Origin: Providencia vermicola
Lineage (GTDB): Bacteria; Pseudomonadota; Gammaproteobacteria; Enterobacterales; Enterobacteriaceae
Assembly: GCF_020381325.1 (NCBI RefSeq)
Contig: NZ_JAGSPI010000002.1
Coordinates: forward strand, 400,508-464,507
Length of the DNA stretch: 64,000 nt
Direction of reading: 5' to 3'
Position numbers and translations under genes: made by a program. Of the stretch, positions 43,958 to 53,086 are shown piece by piece (position 1 is the first letter of the stretch; every line of letters begins with the position of its first letter). The notes under the pieces were generated by a model that ran no database searches, had not been told where the DNA came from, and worked only from the letters and a program-made list of their open reading frames with translations.

Positions 43958-45517
43958 TTAGTCTTTACGAACATTTTTAAGTAATAAATTAAAGTTCGGT
44001 TGTAATTTGAAGTTCTGAACATGCTCACTTGCCACGGCATTTTGCTTCCAGTTAGCGACAAATAACCAAGGTGCATCTTGATGAACAATTTTTTGCACTT
44101 GTTGATACAGTGCAGCACGCTCGTTAAGGTTATTGGTGACCCGCGCCTTATCCAGCAATGCATCAAGTTGTTTATTACTGTAATAACCTGAATTGAACCC
44201 GCCTTTATCAGGCCAAGAGGCAGAATGTAAGGTCAAGAAGGGCAATGTATCAGGATCATTAGTCATCCATGCCATCTCCGCCATATGCGCCTCTTTTAGC
44301 CCCGCATTGACTTTCGACAGATAGGTATTCCATTCAAAAGTTTGAATTTCCACCGATAACCCGACCGCTTTTAAATCCGCTTGGATTGCTGTTGCCATCG
44401 GAATAGGGTCTAACATGCCGGAACCCCCTTCGGTCACGTAAAAAACAATTTTCTGCCCTTCGGCCCCAGCCTCTTTTATAAGCTCGCGGGCTTTTTTCGG
44501 ATCATAAGGATATGCTGAGGTTTCTTTATCAAATGCCCAATCGAATGCAGAAGGGATCGGGCCTTCCGCGACATCCGCAGAGTCTTGGAGAATATATTTA
44601 ACAATATTTTGCTTATTCACTGCATAGTTCACCGCTTGGCGAACGCGCACATCATCAAACGGTGGTAATGAAGCATTTAACATGCTGTACCACACATGGG
44701 GGCCTGTTGCTTCGTATACCCGAAAGCGACTATCCCTTGCAAAAAGGGGAACATTATCCGCAGGGACTTCAACCATTGCATCGATGCCCCCAGACAACAT
44801 CTCTGCTACGCGCGTATTGGCATCAGTGATTGGACGAAAAACCACGTATTTTAGGTTCGGTTTACCCTCCCAATAAGTGTCATTGGCTGACACAACCACT
44901 CGTTGGTTGGCTGTCCACTCATCAAATTTAAAAGGCCCTGTACCACTTGGGTGGCGACTAAAATCTTTACCGTATTGCTTAACTGCAGCAGGTGACACAA
45001 TTAGCCCTGCGGGTGTCGCTAAATTCGACAAAAAAGGTGCAAAAGGTTCTTTTAACGTGAAAACCACAGTTAAATCATCGGGGGTATCAATCTTGTCGAT
45101 AGCTGAAAAGAAAAACGACAGCGGAAATGGCCCAGTAAAATAGTAAGGGTGCTGATTATCCAACATGCGTTCAAATGTAAACTTCACGGCCTGCGCATTA
45201 AATGGGCTACCATCATGAAACCGAATATTGTCGCGTAACTGGAAAGTATAAGTTAGCCCATCATCACTGACGTTCCATGACTTTGCGAGCGCAGGTTCAA
45301 GCGTCAACGTACCATCCGCATTGCGTACCAACCCTTCATAGATATTGACTAAAATCCGTGAGTCATTCGCTGCCGTTGCCACTTGAGGGTCTAGAGATTG
45401 CGGCTCTGCAACCTGCCCTAACAGCAGCACATCACTATGTTTTGACGCCTGAGTCGGTAATGAAAACAAAGAGAGCAGCAAAACAGCTGCAATCCACCTA
45501 CCTAAACGTATTCTCAT
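43958..45517 (-). CDS. Extracellular solute-binding protein, family 5 (peptide/nickel type)
   Basis: A 519-residue family-5 binding protein with an N-terminal signal peptide (residues 1-24). It has EPQSLDPQVATAANDSRILVNIYEGLVR, AKSWNVSDDGLTYTFQLRDNIRFHDG and the C-terminal lobe DDVRVRQAVNYAVNKQNIV, all typical of DppA/GsiB-like proteins. The ligand is likely a di- or oligopeptide or glutathione-like compound. It is the first gene of the minus-strand operon, 162 bp from the divergent DUF1028 gene. Confidence 0.9.
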   Translation of the reverse strand: MRIRLGRWIAAVLLLSLFSLPTQASKHSDVLLLGQVAEPQSLDPQVATAANDSRILVNIYEGLVRNADGTLTLEPALAKSWNVSDDGLTYTFQLRDNIRFHDGSPFNAQAVKFTFERMLDNQHPYYFTGPFPLSFFFSAIDKIDTPDDLTVVFTLKEPFAPFLSNLATPAGLIVSPAAVKQYGKDFSRHPSGTGPFKFDEWTANQRVVVSANDTYWEGKPNLKYVVFRPITDANTRVAEMLSGGIDAMVEVPADNVPLFARDSRFRVYEATGPHVWYSMLNASLPPFDDVRVRQAVNYAVNKQNIVKYILQDSADVAEGPIPSAFDWAFDKETSAYPYDPKKARELIKEAGAEGQKIVFYVTEGGSGMLDPIPMATAIQADLKAVGLSVEIQTFEWNTYLSKVNAGLKEAHMAEMAWMTNDPDTLPFLTLHSASWPDKGGFNSGYYSNKQLDALLDKARVTNNLNERAALYQQVQKIVHQDAPWLFVANWKQNAVASEHVQNFKLQPNFNLLLKNVRKD

Positions 45518-45679
45518 ACAACCTCCCCAGTGTTAACCGTGCTATGTGATATTTGAAATGTGATTTGTGTCAATTTTGTTAATTATTTTATCTTTTTCTT
45601 TATTTATGATGATAAATTATATTTCACGCAACAATTTATAATGATAAATTTGATCGATGTCTAATTTATGAGGTGTAAA

Positions 45680-46342
45680 ATGACATTTTCAATTGTGGCG
45701 CGTTGTCCACAAACAGGGAAAATTGGTGCTGCAACGGCAACTGGCGGCCCTGCAGTGGGGGCGTTAGTCCTGCATGGTGCAAGTTATGCTGGCGCAATCG
45801 CCACACAAGCCATGACAAATCCCATTGCAGGTTTAAGGGGCATTGAGCACTTACAGCATGGCCTACTTGCCAGTTCATGCCTCAACAGATTGTTAACCGA
45901 AGATGAAGCCCCTGAACGACGGCAGTGGGTTATTATCGACCATGCTGGCAATAGTGCAGATTGGACTGGGCAAGCTTGTTTACCTTGGTGCGGGAGCTTG
46001 TCAGAAAAAAATGTTGCAATAGCGGGGAATATGTTAGTGGGTGAACAAGTCATTGATGCCATACACCAGTGCTACCAGAAGAACAGCAGTCTTGAGCTCG
46101 CCGATAGGCTATTACTCGCTATGCAAGCGGGCGCAAAATCAGGTGGAGATTATCGTGGCATACGTTCTGCCGCGCTAAAAATATGGAGTAACCGCCAATA
46201 TGCCGATATTGACATACGCTGCGATTGGTCAGAGAACCCCTTAGCCGAACTGGGCATTATCCTCCAACAAGTTCGTTCCGAGGATTATGCTAACTTTTTT
46301 GCTCAAATTCCCACAGGAAATGAATATATCGCTAATAATTAA
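45680..46342 (+). CDS. DUF1028-family Ntn-hydrolase-like protein
   Basis: A 220-residue member of the DUF1028 family, which has the Ntn-hydrolase fold. It starts MTFSIVARCPQTGKIGAATATGGPAVGA and contains QAMTNPIAG and IAGNMLVGEQV, all characteristic. No biochemical role is settled. ATG 45680 follows GAGGTG at eight bases; an in-frame ATG 12 bases upstream is less likely. It is divergent from the peptide-type importer operon, with a short AT-rich shared promoter region. DUF1028 genes beside peptide transporters and peptidases suggest an amidase acting on the imported compound. Two short terminator-like repeats follow it. Confidence 0.8.
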   Translation: MTFSIVARCPQTGKIGAATATGGPAVGALVLHGASYAGAIATQAMTNPIAGLRGIEHLQHGLLASSCLNRLLTEDEAPERRQWVIIDHAGNSADWTGQACLPWCGSLSEKNVAIAGNMLVGEQVIDAIHQCYQKNSSLELADRLLLAMQAGAKSGGDYRGIRSAALKIWSNRQYADIDIRCDWSENPLAELGIILQQVRSEDYANFFAQIPTGNEYIANN

Positions 46343-47225
46343 CCTCAGTACGGTGTATATCCACTAATAAAGTAAAATAACTGAATGATATACACCCTAT
46401 TATTAGATGGTTATTTTCCATCTAAGTGATAGGTGCTTAATATTTTTGTATTTTTGTCACAGGCAATTTTATAAATATACTATTAATTAATAGATTTATT
46501 AATAATATTTAATTAAACAATTCGTTCTTTTAATCCCACTATATTTATCTCGTCTATTTCATATTCTGATATATCTGATTATTCCCTCAAATAAACAACG
46601 CGTTGGTTTTATTTATTTTTCATCGTGAAATAAATCATTTTAAATCCTCCGGGTTATTACCCTCATCAACACCAGGCCATTCACCAATTAAAAATTCATT
46701 TAAAAACCATTATTTTTCATAATGATAGATTCAAAAGTGAATCAAAAAATAAAGTTAATACACTAAACCAGAGTATTGCCATTCAGAAAATGAAATCTGT
46801 CGTTTAATTCACCAAAAACTGAATGAAATTAGCGCAAGTATTTAATTAAAAAATTATTTTTATAATATATGATTAGATACATGACTTAACCTATATTTAG
46901 AATTTTGTTCTGTCATTCATTATTTTAATTTTTCACTGTATTAATACCAAAAAGCACAACTTAAGTACAATAATTAACTTTACACCCGTACACTTTTAAT
47001 TACATTAACATTTCAAAATCATTAATTAGCCAATACATAAATTTGAATGATCTCCGACAAACCCTTTACAGCACTGAGCACACCAATTTACGTTCACATT
47101 CATTTCATCGACTTTTATTAACAAATGCTACCCCCACTTAACAATTTCAAAATATATGATAAGATCATCATCTCAATTTGAAATTATTTACTATATAAAA
47201 AACAAGATTGTTATTGAGGTTATAG
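46343..47225. other. 883-bp AT-rich non-coding region upstream of aad
   Basis: No plausible gene on either strand. The region is markedly AT-rich with many poly-A/T runs, which favours H-NS-type binding (inference). It begins with inverted repeats at 46352-46396 and 46403-46425 and otherwise shows no clear repeat. It must contain the aad promoter, since GAGGTT precedes the aad ATG and no gene lies between. Confidence 0.6.
46403..46425 (+). terminator. Terminator-like hairpin after DUF1028 gene
   Basis: TTAGATGG (46403-46410) pairs with CCATCTAA (46418-46425) across TTATTTT. A T-rich stretch comes some 15 bases later. A second, longer-looped repeat (GGTGTATATC/GATATACACC) precedes it at 46352-46396. 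Confidence 0.45.
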
Positions 47226-48644
47226 ATGAAAATCTCGAGAAGAAAGCTATTATTAGGGGTTGGTGCTGCTGGTGTTCTAGCAGGGGGTGCAACAGTTGTT
47301 CCGATGATCCGTCGTGAAGGCCGTTTCGAATCTACACCATCGCGCGTACCAGCTGTTGCTGGCACTGAAGGCAAATTACCTGAGTCTGCAGATGCAGTCA
47401 TCATCGGTGCTGGCCTTCAAGGGATCATGACAGCCATTAACCTTGCTGAAAAAGGTCTGAATGTTGTTATTTGTGAAAAAGGCGTTGTCGGCGGTGAGCA
47501 ATCAGGTCGTGCATATAGCCAAATCATCAGCTATAAAACCTCCCCAGCGATTTTCCCTTTACACCACTACGGAAAAATCCAATGGCTCGGTATGAACGAA
47601 AAAATCGGTGCTGATACTAGCTACCGTGTTCAAGGCCGTGTTGAAGTTCCTTCAAGCGAAGAAGATTTAGAAGTTTCAAGAGCTTGGATCAAAGCTGCTT
47701 CTGAAAACCCAGGTTTCGACACCCCATTACGTACCCGTATGATCGAAGGTACTGAGCTGGCAAATCGCCTGGTTGATGCTCAAACTCCATGGAAAATCGG
47801 TGGATTTGAAGAAGACTCAGGTAGCCTTGACCCAGAAACCGTCACCCCAGCAATGGCGAACTACGCAAAATCAATCGGTATTCGTATCTATACCAATTGT
47901 GCAGTACGTGGCATTGAAACAGCGGGCGGTAAAATTTCTGATGTTGTGACTGAAAAAGGCGCTATCAAAACCTCTCGCGTCGTTCTGACTGGTGGTATTT
48001 GGTCTCGCCTGTTTATGGGTAACTTAGGTGTTGATGTTCCAACATTGAACGTTTATCTGTCACAACAACGTATTTCAGGCGTTCCGGGCGCACCGAAAGG
48101 CAACGTCCACTTACCTAACGGTATTCACTTCCGTGAACAAGCAGATGGTACCTACGCGGTTGCACCACGTATCTTTACCAGCTCTATCGTTAAAGATAGC
48201 TTCTTGTTAGGCCCAAGATTCCTACACGTATTAGGCGGCGGAGAATTACCATTAGAATTCTCTATTGGTAAAGACTTATTTAACTCCTTCATGATGTCGA
48301 CATCTTGGAATTTAGATGAGAAAACACCATTTGAAGAATTCCGTACTGCAACCAATACACCAAACAACGAACACTTAGATGGCGTTCTGGAAAGACTGAG
48401 AAAAGAATTCCCAGTATTTAAAGAGTCTAAAGTCGTTGAACGTTGGGGTGGTACCGTTGCGCCAACAGATGATGAAATTCCAATTATTTCAACAGTCGAA
48501 CAGTACCCAGGTTTAGTCATCAATACCGCAACAGGTTGGGGTATGACTGAAAGTCCTGCGTCTGGTCGCTTAACGGCTGAATTGTTAATGGGTGAAACAC
48601 CATTTATCGATCCAACGCCGTACAAACTTTCTCGTTTTAACTAA
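47226..48644 (+). CDS. aad: Membrane L-amino acid deaminase (Proteeae type)
   Basis: A 472-residue FAD-dependent deaminase that converts L-amino acids to 2-keto acids and ammonia without making free peroxide. The N-terminus has a twin-arginine-like SRRKLLLG at residues 4-11 and a hydrophobic segment, then the FAD-binding VIIGAGLQGIMTAINLAEKG (GxGxxG at 61-66), GRVEVPSSEEDLE, GFEEDSGSLDPE and the C-terminal NTATGWGMTESPASG. These match Proteus LAAD as I remember it. The enzyme is anchored in the inner membrane with its catalytic domain outside. It is a diagnostic trait of Proteus, Providencia and Morganella. A secreted RidA-family gene follows. Confidence 0.93.
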   Translation: MKISRRKLLLGVGAAGVLAGGATVVPMIRREGRFESTPSRVPAVAGTEGKLPESADAVIIGAGLQGIMTAINLAEKGLNVVICEKGVVGGEQSGRAYSQIISYKTSPAIFPLHHYGKIQWLGMNEKIGADTSYRVQGRVEVPSSEEDLEVSRAWIKAASENPGFDTPLRTRMIEGTELANRLVDAQTPWKIGGFEEDSGSLDPETVTPAMANYAKSIGIRIYTNCAVRGIETAGGKISDVVTEKGAIKTSRVVLTGGIWSRLFMGNLGVDVPTLNVYLSQQRISGVPGAPKGNVHLPNGIHFREQADGTYAVAPRIFTSSIVKDSFLLGPRFLHVLGGGELPLEFSIGKDLFNSFMMSTSWNLDEKTPFEEFRTATNTPNNEHLDGVLERLRKEFPVFKESKVVERWGGTVAPTDDEIPIISTVEQYPGLVINTATGWGMTESPASGRLTAELLMGETPFIDPTPYKLSRFN

Positions 48645-48768
48645 TAAGCGAAAAAGTCGCGTTTTTTTTTACTGGGATCTATCAGACAATGGAATTAGGC
48701 TAAACTAAAAGCTGGCCTTAAGTGAAACTGATAGTTCCCGTTTACTTTGATAATGTTAAGGAGTTTAC

Positions 48769-49269
48769 ATGCGCTATAAAACTTTATTGCTTTCTCTGCC
48801 TTTGATTTTAGGTGTAGCAAGTGCAAATGCAGCTGAAGATGTTAAACGCGTTCCTGTGAAAGGATTCCCTATCTCTGAATCAGTAGAAATCAGCGCGGGC
48901 AACCTTATTTTCCTAAGCGGAAAAGTTCCTTCTAAAATCTCTGCAGATGCAAAAGAAGGCGTTTTAGAGTCTTACGGTAATACCGAAGCACAAACTATCA
49001 ACGTGTTAAAACAAATCCAAGCTAACCTTGAAGGTATGGGTTTGACTATGAACGACGTTGTTAAAATGCAAGTATTCTTAGTTGGTGGTGAAGAAACTCA
49101 AGGCACTATGGACTTTGCTGGCTTTATGGCTGGTTACAACAAGTTCTATGAGTCTGAGAAAGTGACTAACCTGCCAGCTCGTTCAACTTTCCAAGTCGCT
49201 AAACTGGCTAACCCAGCTTGGAGAGTGGAAATTGAAGTAACAGCGGTTCGTCCTGCTACGAAAAAATAA
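48769..49269 (+). CDS. Secreted RidA/YjgF-family protein
   Basis: A 166-residue RidA-family protein with a signal peptide (residues 1-21, ending in ANA), which is unusual as most RidA proteins are cytoplasmic. The catalytic Arg138 (LPARSTFQVAKL) and Glu154 (VEIEVTAV) of the imine-hydrolysing RidA subgroup are present. RidA proteins speed hydrolysis of 2-imino/enamino acids to keto acids. It follows the L-amino acid deaminase by 124 bp; a 10-T run after the aad stop may weaken read-through. Acting in the periplasm on imino acids released by the deaminase is my inference. Confidence 0.87.
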   Translation: MRYKTLLLSLPLILGVASANAAEDVKRVPVKGFPISESVEISAGNLIFLSGKVPSKISADAKEGVLESYGNTEAQTINVLKQIQANLEGMGLTMNDVVKMQVFLVGGEETQGTMDFAGFMAGYNKFYESEKVTNLPARSTFQVAKLANPAWRVEIEVTAVRPATKK

Positions 49270-49293
49270 GTTATTCTAACGAATAGCGAATCG

Positions 49294-49329
49294 ATAATGG
49301 GGCATAGCAATATGCCTCGTTATATTTTC
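49294..49329 (+). terminator. Rho-independent terminator after ridA-like gene
   Basis: ATAATGGGGCATA (49294-49306) pairs throughout with TATGCCTCGTTAT (49311-49323), with two G-U pairs, across a GCAA tetraloop, and is followed by ATTTTCT. Confidence 0.75.
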
Positions 49330-49481
49330 TCTCTTCCCCCTTCCCTCGCAATACTTTTTCATTGTCTTTCACAGACTGTCATTATGATTTGCGCTATTTT
49401 ATTGTTTTAATAAAACCATGTTATGCTTCTATGGCGAATAAACATGTCAAAAAGCATAAAAAGTTCCCGTAAAGGCGTAAT

Positions 49482-50948
49482 ATGATTAAAGAATCTCTCA
49501 AGATCCACGGAAAAAAACAGTTTGAAATCAAACAAAAAGTTTTGTTTCCACGTAAATCTAAAGAGATCCGCTATCAAGTTGAAACGTTTTTCTTCTTGCC
49601 TTCCTCATTGCAAGTTAATCCAGACCTTTATACTGCATCAAACCTCCAGCGTAGCCTCAAAAATTATATTCGCCTTAGCCCACCTACGGTAAAACTCTCC
49701 ACCTTATCTGAGGAAAATGGGGAGTTAAACGAGTTAAGACGTTGGTTGGAACAGTGTGACCCGTTGAGCCCGCCTTCTCTAGACGAATATGAGAATAAGC
49801 TCAAGCGCTATGCACTCACCATCAAAAGAACAGTACGTATTAATGTCAAAATGGTGAGCCAAAACCCGCAACGGCAAACCGCGGAATACCTGACAGATCT
49901 CATGGCCGATATAGGGAAATGCCTAAACGCATACCGTGCATTGCTTCCTCTCGCAACAAACATAGAAGAAGTCATTCACTCCAATGCTTTTTCCTATTGC
50001 GATGAATTTATGACTTACTACACCATTAATTACTTACGTGATTTATTGGCAGATAAACAGATACCATTGCGCGAAGAAATACGTCACTTTTGGTACCAAG
50101 AGATGCGTTACTTGAAGAAAAACTATCCTGACTGTTTTCCAAGTGATGAAACAGACATTGAGTTAGTGACCTATCGACGCAATTTATTGAAAAAGTATAT
50201 TAATCGCTATCTCTATTTAGAAATTCGTCATAAACGCGGTTTACCCCTGCTGCTGCACTCTATTTATGGTATTGCAGCCGCAATTTCGATGATCTTTGCC
50301 ACCCTGATTGCGTTCCTTTGGCAGGGAAAATACGGCGCTTTAAGTGCCAACCTCTTTTTAGCAATGGTCATTGGCTATATTTTCAAAGATAGGCTAAAAG
50401 AAATTGGCCGAGAACAACTGTATCGAGTGTTCCAAAAATGGATCCCTGATCGCCAACTGCGCATTTACCGTGAAGGTGTTAAGGCCCCTGTTGGGGTCTG
50501 TAAAGAATCTTTTCGGTTTATCAGTGAGTCTATGCTATCCCCCGATATTCGTGAAATGCGTCAGCAATCCCACTGGGTGAATTTGGTCAATGTGCAGCGC
50601 ATGGAAGATATTTTGTATTACCGAAAGGATGTTCTGCTGCATAACCGCCAAGCAGTATTCGAAAAAAATCAATCTTCGATAGCGGATATCACCCGCTTTA
50701 ATATTTCAGATTTTTTAAAATACATCGATATTAGCTATGAAGAATTAACGGTGAATGACGAAGAACCCGCCATGATTGGCGAAAAGGTCTATCATATTTA
50801 CCTATGCCGCCGAGTCACCATCAGCAAGAAAACCTATAATGAGCTAGCGCGTTTGGTGGTCAATGCAGATGGAATTAAACGCTTAGAAGTGATTCAATCA
50901 TTGGATTTACTGACAACCGATGACGATATTGAGATTTCACCGTCGTAG
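49482..50948 (+). CDS. Unrecognised 488-residue membrane protein
   Basis: I do not recognise this family. The protein has a charged N-terminal region of about 250 residues rich in Tyr, Leu and Arg/Lys, and two adjacent hydrophobic segments at about 256-280 and 284-301. These are followed by a charged region of about 185 residues that ends in a short acidic tail (TTDDDIEISPS). There is no signal peptide, so both large parts should lie on the cytoplasmic side if the two segments form a hairpin. Codon use looks like that of its neighbours. It is monocistronic, between a terminator and the repeat array. AAAGG lies seven bases before the ATG. The uninterrupted frame and ordinary codon use support a real gene. 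Confidence 0.75.
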   Translation: MIKESLKIHGKKQFEIKQKVLFPRKSKEIRYQVETFFFLPSSLQVNPDLYTASNLQRSLKNYIRLSPPTVKLSTLSEENGELNELRRWLEQCDPLSPPSLDEYENKLKRYALTIKRTVRINVKMVSQNPQRQTAEYLTDLMADIGKCLNAYRALLPLATNIEEVIHSNAFSYCDEFMTYYTINYLRDLLADKQIPLREEIRHFWYQEMRYLKKNYPDCFPSDETDIELVTYRRNLLKKYINRYLYLEIRHKRGLPLLLHSIYGIAAAISMIFATLIAFLWQGKYGALSANLFLAMVIGYIFKDRLKEIGREQLYRVFQKWIPDRQLRIYREGVKAPVGVCKESFRFISESMLSPDIREMRQQSHWVNLVNVQRMEDILYYRKDVLLHNRQAVFEKNQSSIADITRFNISDFLKYIDISYEELTVNDEEPAMIGEKVYHIYLCRRVTISKKTYNELARLVVNADGIKRLEVIQSLDLLTTDDDIEISPS

Positions 50949-50983
50949 TTTTATGGCTTTTATCCCCTTAACACAAAACACAA

Positions 50984-51337
50984 CCTAAATTAGGACGAAA
51001 ATTTAATTTTCTAAATCATTCGCATTGTGGCTAGGCGGCAAAATGAGGATAGCTTGGGGAGCATACATAAGTATGTGACCCGAGTAGCCGAATGAAGCCA
51101 ACACCGCCACAGCGCGAAGGATGACGAAAATTGGGCGCATACAAAAGTATGTGACTAGGGTTAGTAAGCGTAGCCAACGCAGCTACAGCCTAAATTAGGA
51201 CGAAAATTTCATTTTCTAAATCATTCGCGTTGTGGCTAGGCGGCAAAATGAGGATAGCTTGGGGAGCATACATAAGTATGTGACCCAAGTAGCCGAATGA
51301 AGCCAACACCGCCACAGCGCGAAGGATGACGAAAATT
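50984..51337. repeat. REP-like intergenic repeat array (three 72-bp units)
   Basis: Three 72-bp units lie at 51061-51132, 51137-51208 and 51266-51337. Each starts with a small palindrome (GCATACATAAGTATGTG or a variant), contains AGCCAAC and ends in GACGAAAATT. Units 1 and 3 differ at one position; unit 2 is more diverged. An identical-length 57-bp spacer precedes units 1 and 3, and a 20-bp unit end lies at 50984-51003. Seen as a longer repeat, 50984-51132 and 51189-51337 match over 149 bp with three differences. The array lies between convergent genes, and its last bases overlap the stop codon of the ABC ATPase gene. Similar palindrome-headed elements occur in enterobacterial genomes, but I cannot name this one with certainty. 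Confidence 0.85.
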
Positions 51338-52095
51338 TAGTAATAGAGGGCGATAAACTGCTTATCAACCTGCTTAATCTCAACTGGCGTATCAAAAATA
51401 TCCTCAATAATATCAGACTTCATGATATCTTCGGGCTTGCCATGATAAGACAAACGGCCATTTCTTAATGCGACAATGTAGTCTGAATATACGGATGCGA
51501 AGTTGATATCGTGGATCACTAAAATAATCGTTTTACCCAGCTCATCTGCGGCGCGGCGCAATAACTTCATCATGATCACTGCGTGTTTCATGTCGAGATT
51601 ATTTAAGGGCTCATCCAGTAGAACGTATTCGGTATCTTGACACAGAACCATTGCCACATAAGCACGCTGGCGTTGCCCACCAGAAAGCTCATCTAAATAG
51701 CGGTGACGTAGATCAGATAAATTTAGAAATGATAGTGATTCATCAATTTTCTGTTTATCTTCAAGGTTTAAACGCCCTTTAGTGTAGGGATAACGCCCAA
51801 ACCCCACAAGCTCTTCTACTGTTAAACGGCTCGCAAACTGGTTTTCTTGGCGCAAGACGGATAAACATTTGGCTAACTTATCACTTGGCGTTGTCGAAAC
51901 ATCTAATTCATTGACCTTTACATGACCGCCTTCATCGGGTGTTAACAAACGGCCTATAATCGACAGTAAGGTGGATTTACCTGCCCCATTGGGCCCAATA
52001 ATCGAAGTGATACCGCTATTTTTAATGGTTGTTGTGACGTTATCTAAGACTTTAGTATCCTGATAACTTTTCGATATCTGACTAATTTCAATCAT
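51337..52095 (-). CDS. Iron-siderophore ABC importer ATPase
   Basis: A 252-residue FepC/YclP/VctC-type ATPase. Walker A is GPNGAGKST near residues 34-42, the signature LSGGQRQRAYVAMVL, Walker B YVLLDEPLNNLD and the switch His in VIHDINFA. It couples ATP to uptake of a ferric siderophore by the two permeases encoded just upstream. Its stop codon falls in the last bases of the repeat array. Layout and sequence fit the VctPDGC/CeuBCDE/YclNOPQ group, which handles catecholate siderophores. Confidence 0.9.
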   Translation of the reverse strand: MIEISQISKSYQDTKVLDNVTTTIKNSGITSIIGPNGAGKSTLLSIIGRLLTPDEGGHVKVNELDVSTTPSDKLAKCLSVLRQENQFASRLTVEELVGFGRYPYTKGRLNLEDKQKIDESLSFLNLSDLRHRYLDELSGGQRQRAYVAMVLCQDTEYVLLDEPLNNLDMKHAVIMMKLLRRAADELGKTIILVIHDINFASVYSDYIVALRNGRLSYHGKPEDIMKSDIIEDIFDTPVEIKQVDKQFIALYY

Positions 52096-52096
52096 A

Positions 52097-53086
52097 CTAA
52101 AACCTTCTTAACACCATATAAATAAAGAATATTCCGCCAACAAACTCAATAACAACGGACAAGGTTCCCGCCATATTTAAGCCGTATTCAAGGACGAGTT
52201 GCCCGCCAATCAGCGCTATCACACCTAACAAGAAAGACACGGGTAATAAATAGCGGTGCTGGCTACTCCCACTGATAAAGTAAGCTAGGTTTGCCACCAT
52301 CAGTCCTAAGAAGGTTAAAGGCCCAACCAAGGCGGTTGAGATAGCGACTAAGATGGAAATCAGTAGTAAAATAACCGTGACTTGTTGGCGATAATTAATC
52401 CCTAAATTAACAGCATTGGCCTGCCCTAATGCCAAGACATCAAAGCAATAACGCATCCGCCACAAGAGAACGCCAACGACAACAGTAATAAGCAAGGTAA
52501 AGAAGATAAGCTCTGGTGTACCTCGCGTGAACGTTGCAAACATGCGGCTTTGTAAAATGGAAAACTCGTTGGGATCCATTAGACGCTGGAGTAATGTGGC
52601 CACACTGCGAAATAACGTGCCTAAAATGATACCGACCATCAATACCAAGTTGATATTCATTTTCACAGAGACAAATAACCAGCGATAAAGCAGAACCGAA
52701 AACAGTACAAGCAAAGTCGATTCCAACAGGAACTTACCGATATTGAGTAACCATGAAGCAGGGAAGCTGTCGGTATAAAAAATAAAGACGGTTTGCAACA
52801 AGACAAACAAAGCCTCAAGCCCCATGATTGATGGCGTCAATATTTTATTATTTGCGATGGTTTGGAACAATACTGTCGATACCCCCGCTGCAAACGCCAC
52901 AACAATCATGGTCAACACAATATAACCACGATGCGGTAGAATATACGCAAGGTTATTGCCTAAGTTGATTGTCATATAAAGCACAATGGATAGCAGCGAT
53001 AAGGCCAACAATATCCATATTCTTTGCAGTGGCGTTAACCCTTTTTTAGGTTTTGCTAACGCAATTGCGGAGTTAACTTTTTGCAT
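52097..53086 (-). CDS. Iron-siderophore ABC importer permease 2
   Basis: A 329-residue FecCD-family permease with about nine membrane segments. It has VVAFAAGVSTVLFQTIANNKILTPSIMGLEALFVL near the start and ALVGPLTFLGLMVANLAYFISGSSQHRYLLPVSFLLG later, the usual ATPase-coupling region. One base separates it from the ATPase gene, and its start overlaps the other permease gene by 14 bases. Its nearest relatives by layout are YclO/VctG-type proteins, which lack the typical FecCD start. Confidence 0.88.
   Translation of the reverse strand: MQKVNSAIALAKPKKGLTPLQRIWILLALSLLSIVLYMTINLGNNLAYILPHRGYIVLTMIVVAFAAGVSTVLFQTIANNKILTPSIMGLEALFVLLQTVFIFYTDSFPASWLLNIGKFLLESTLLVLFSVLLYRWLFVSVKMNINLVLMVGIILGTLFRSVATLLQRLMDPNEFSILQSRMFATFTRGTPELIFFTLLITVVVGVLLWRMRYCFDVLALGQANAVNLGINYRQQVTVILLLISILVAISTALVGPLTFLGLMVANLAYFISGSSQHRYLLPVSFLLGVIALIGGQLVLEYGLNMAGTLSVVIEFVGGIFFIYMVLRRF

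Noticed and set aside
50984..51337. CRISPR array
   Set aside because: Units are 72 bp, spacers are either 4 bp or an identical 57-bp sequence, and no cas genes are near; CRISPR spacers would be unique and of even length.
51216..51407. A 63-codon minus-strand open frame spanning the repeat array end and the ABC ATPase gene
   Set aside because: It runs through repeat DNA and out of frame through a secure gene.
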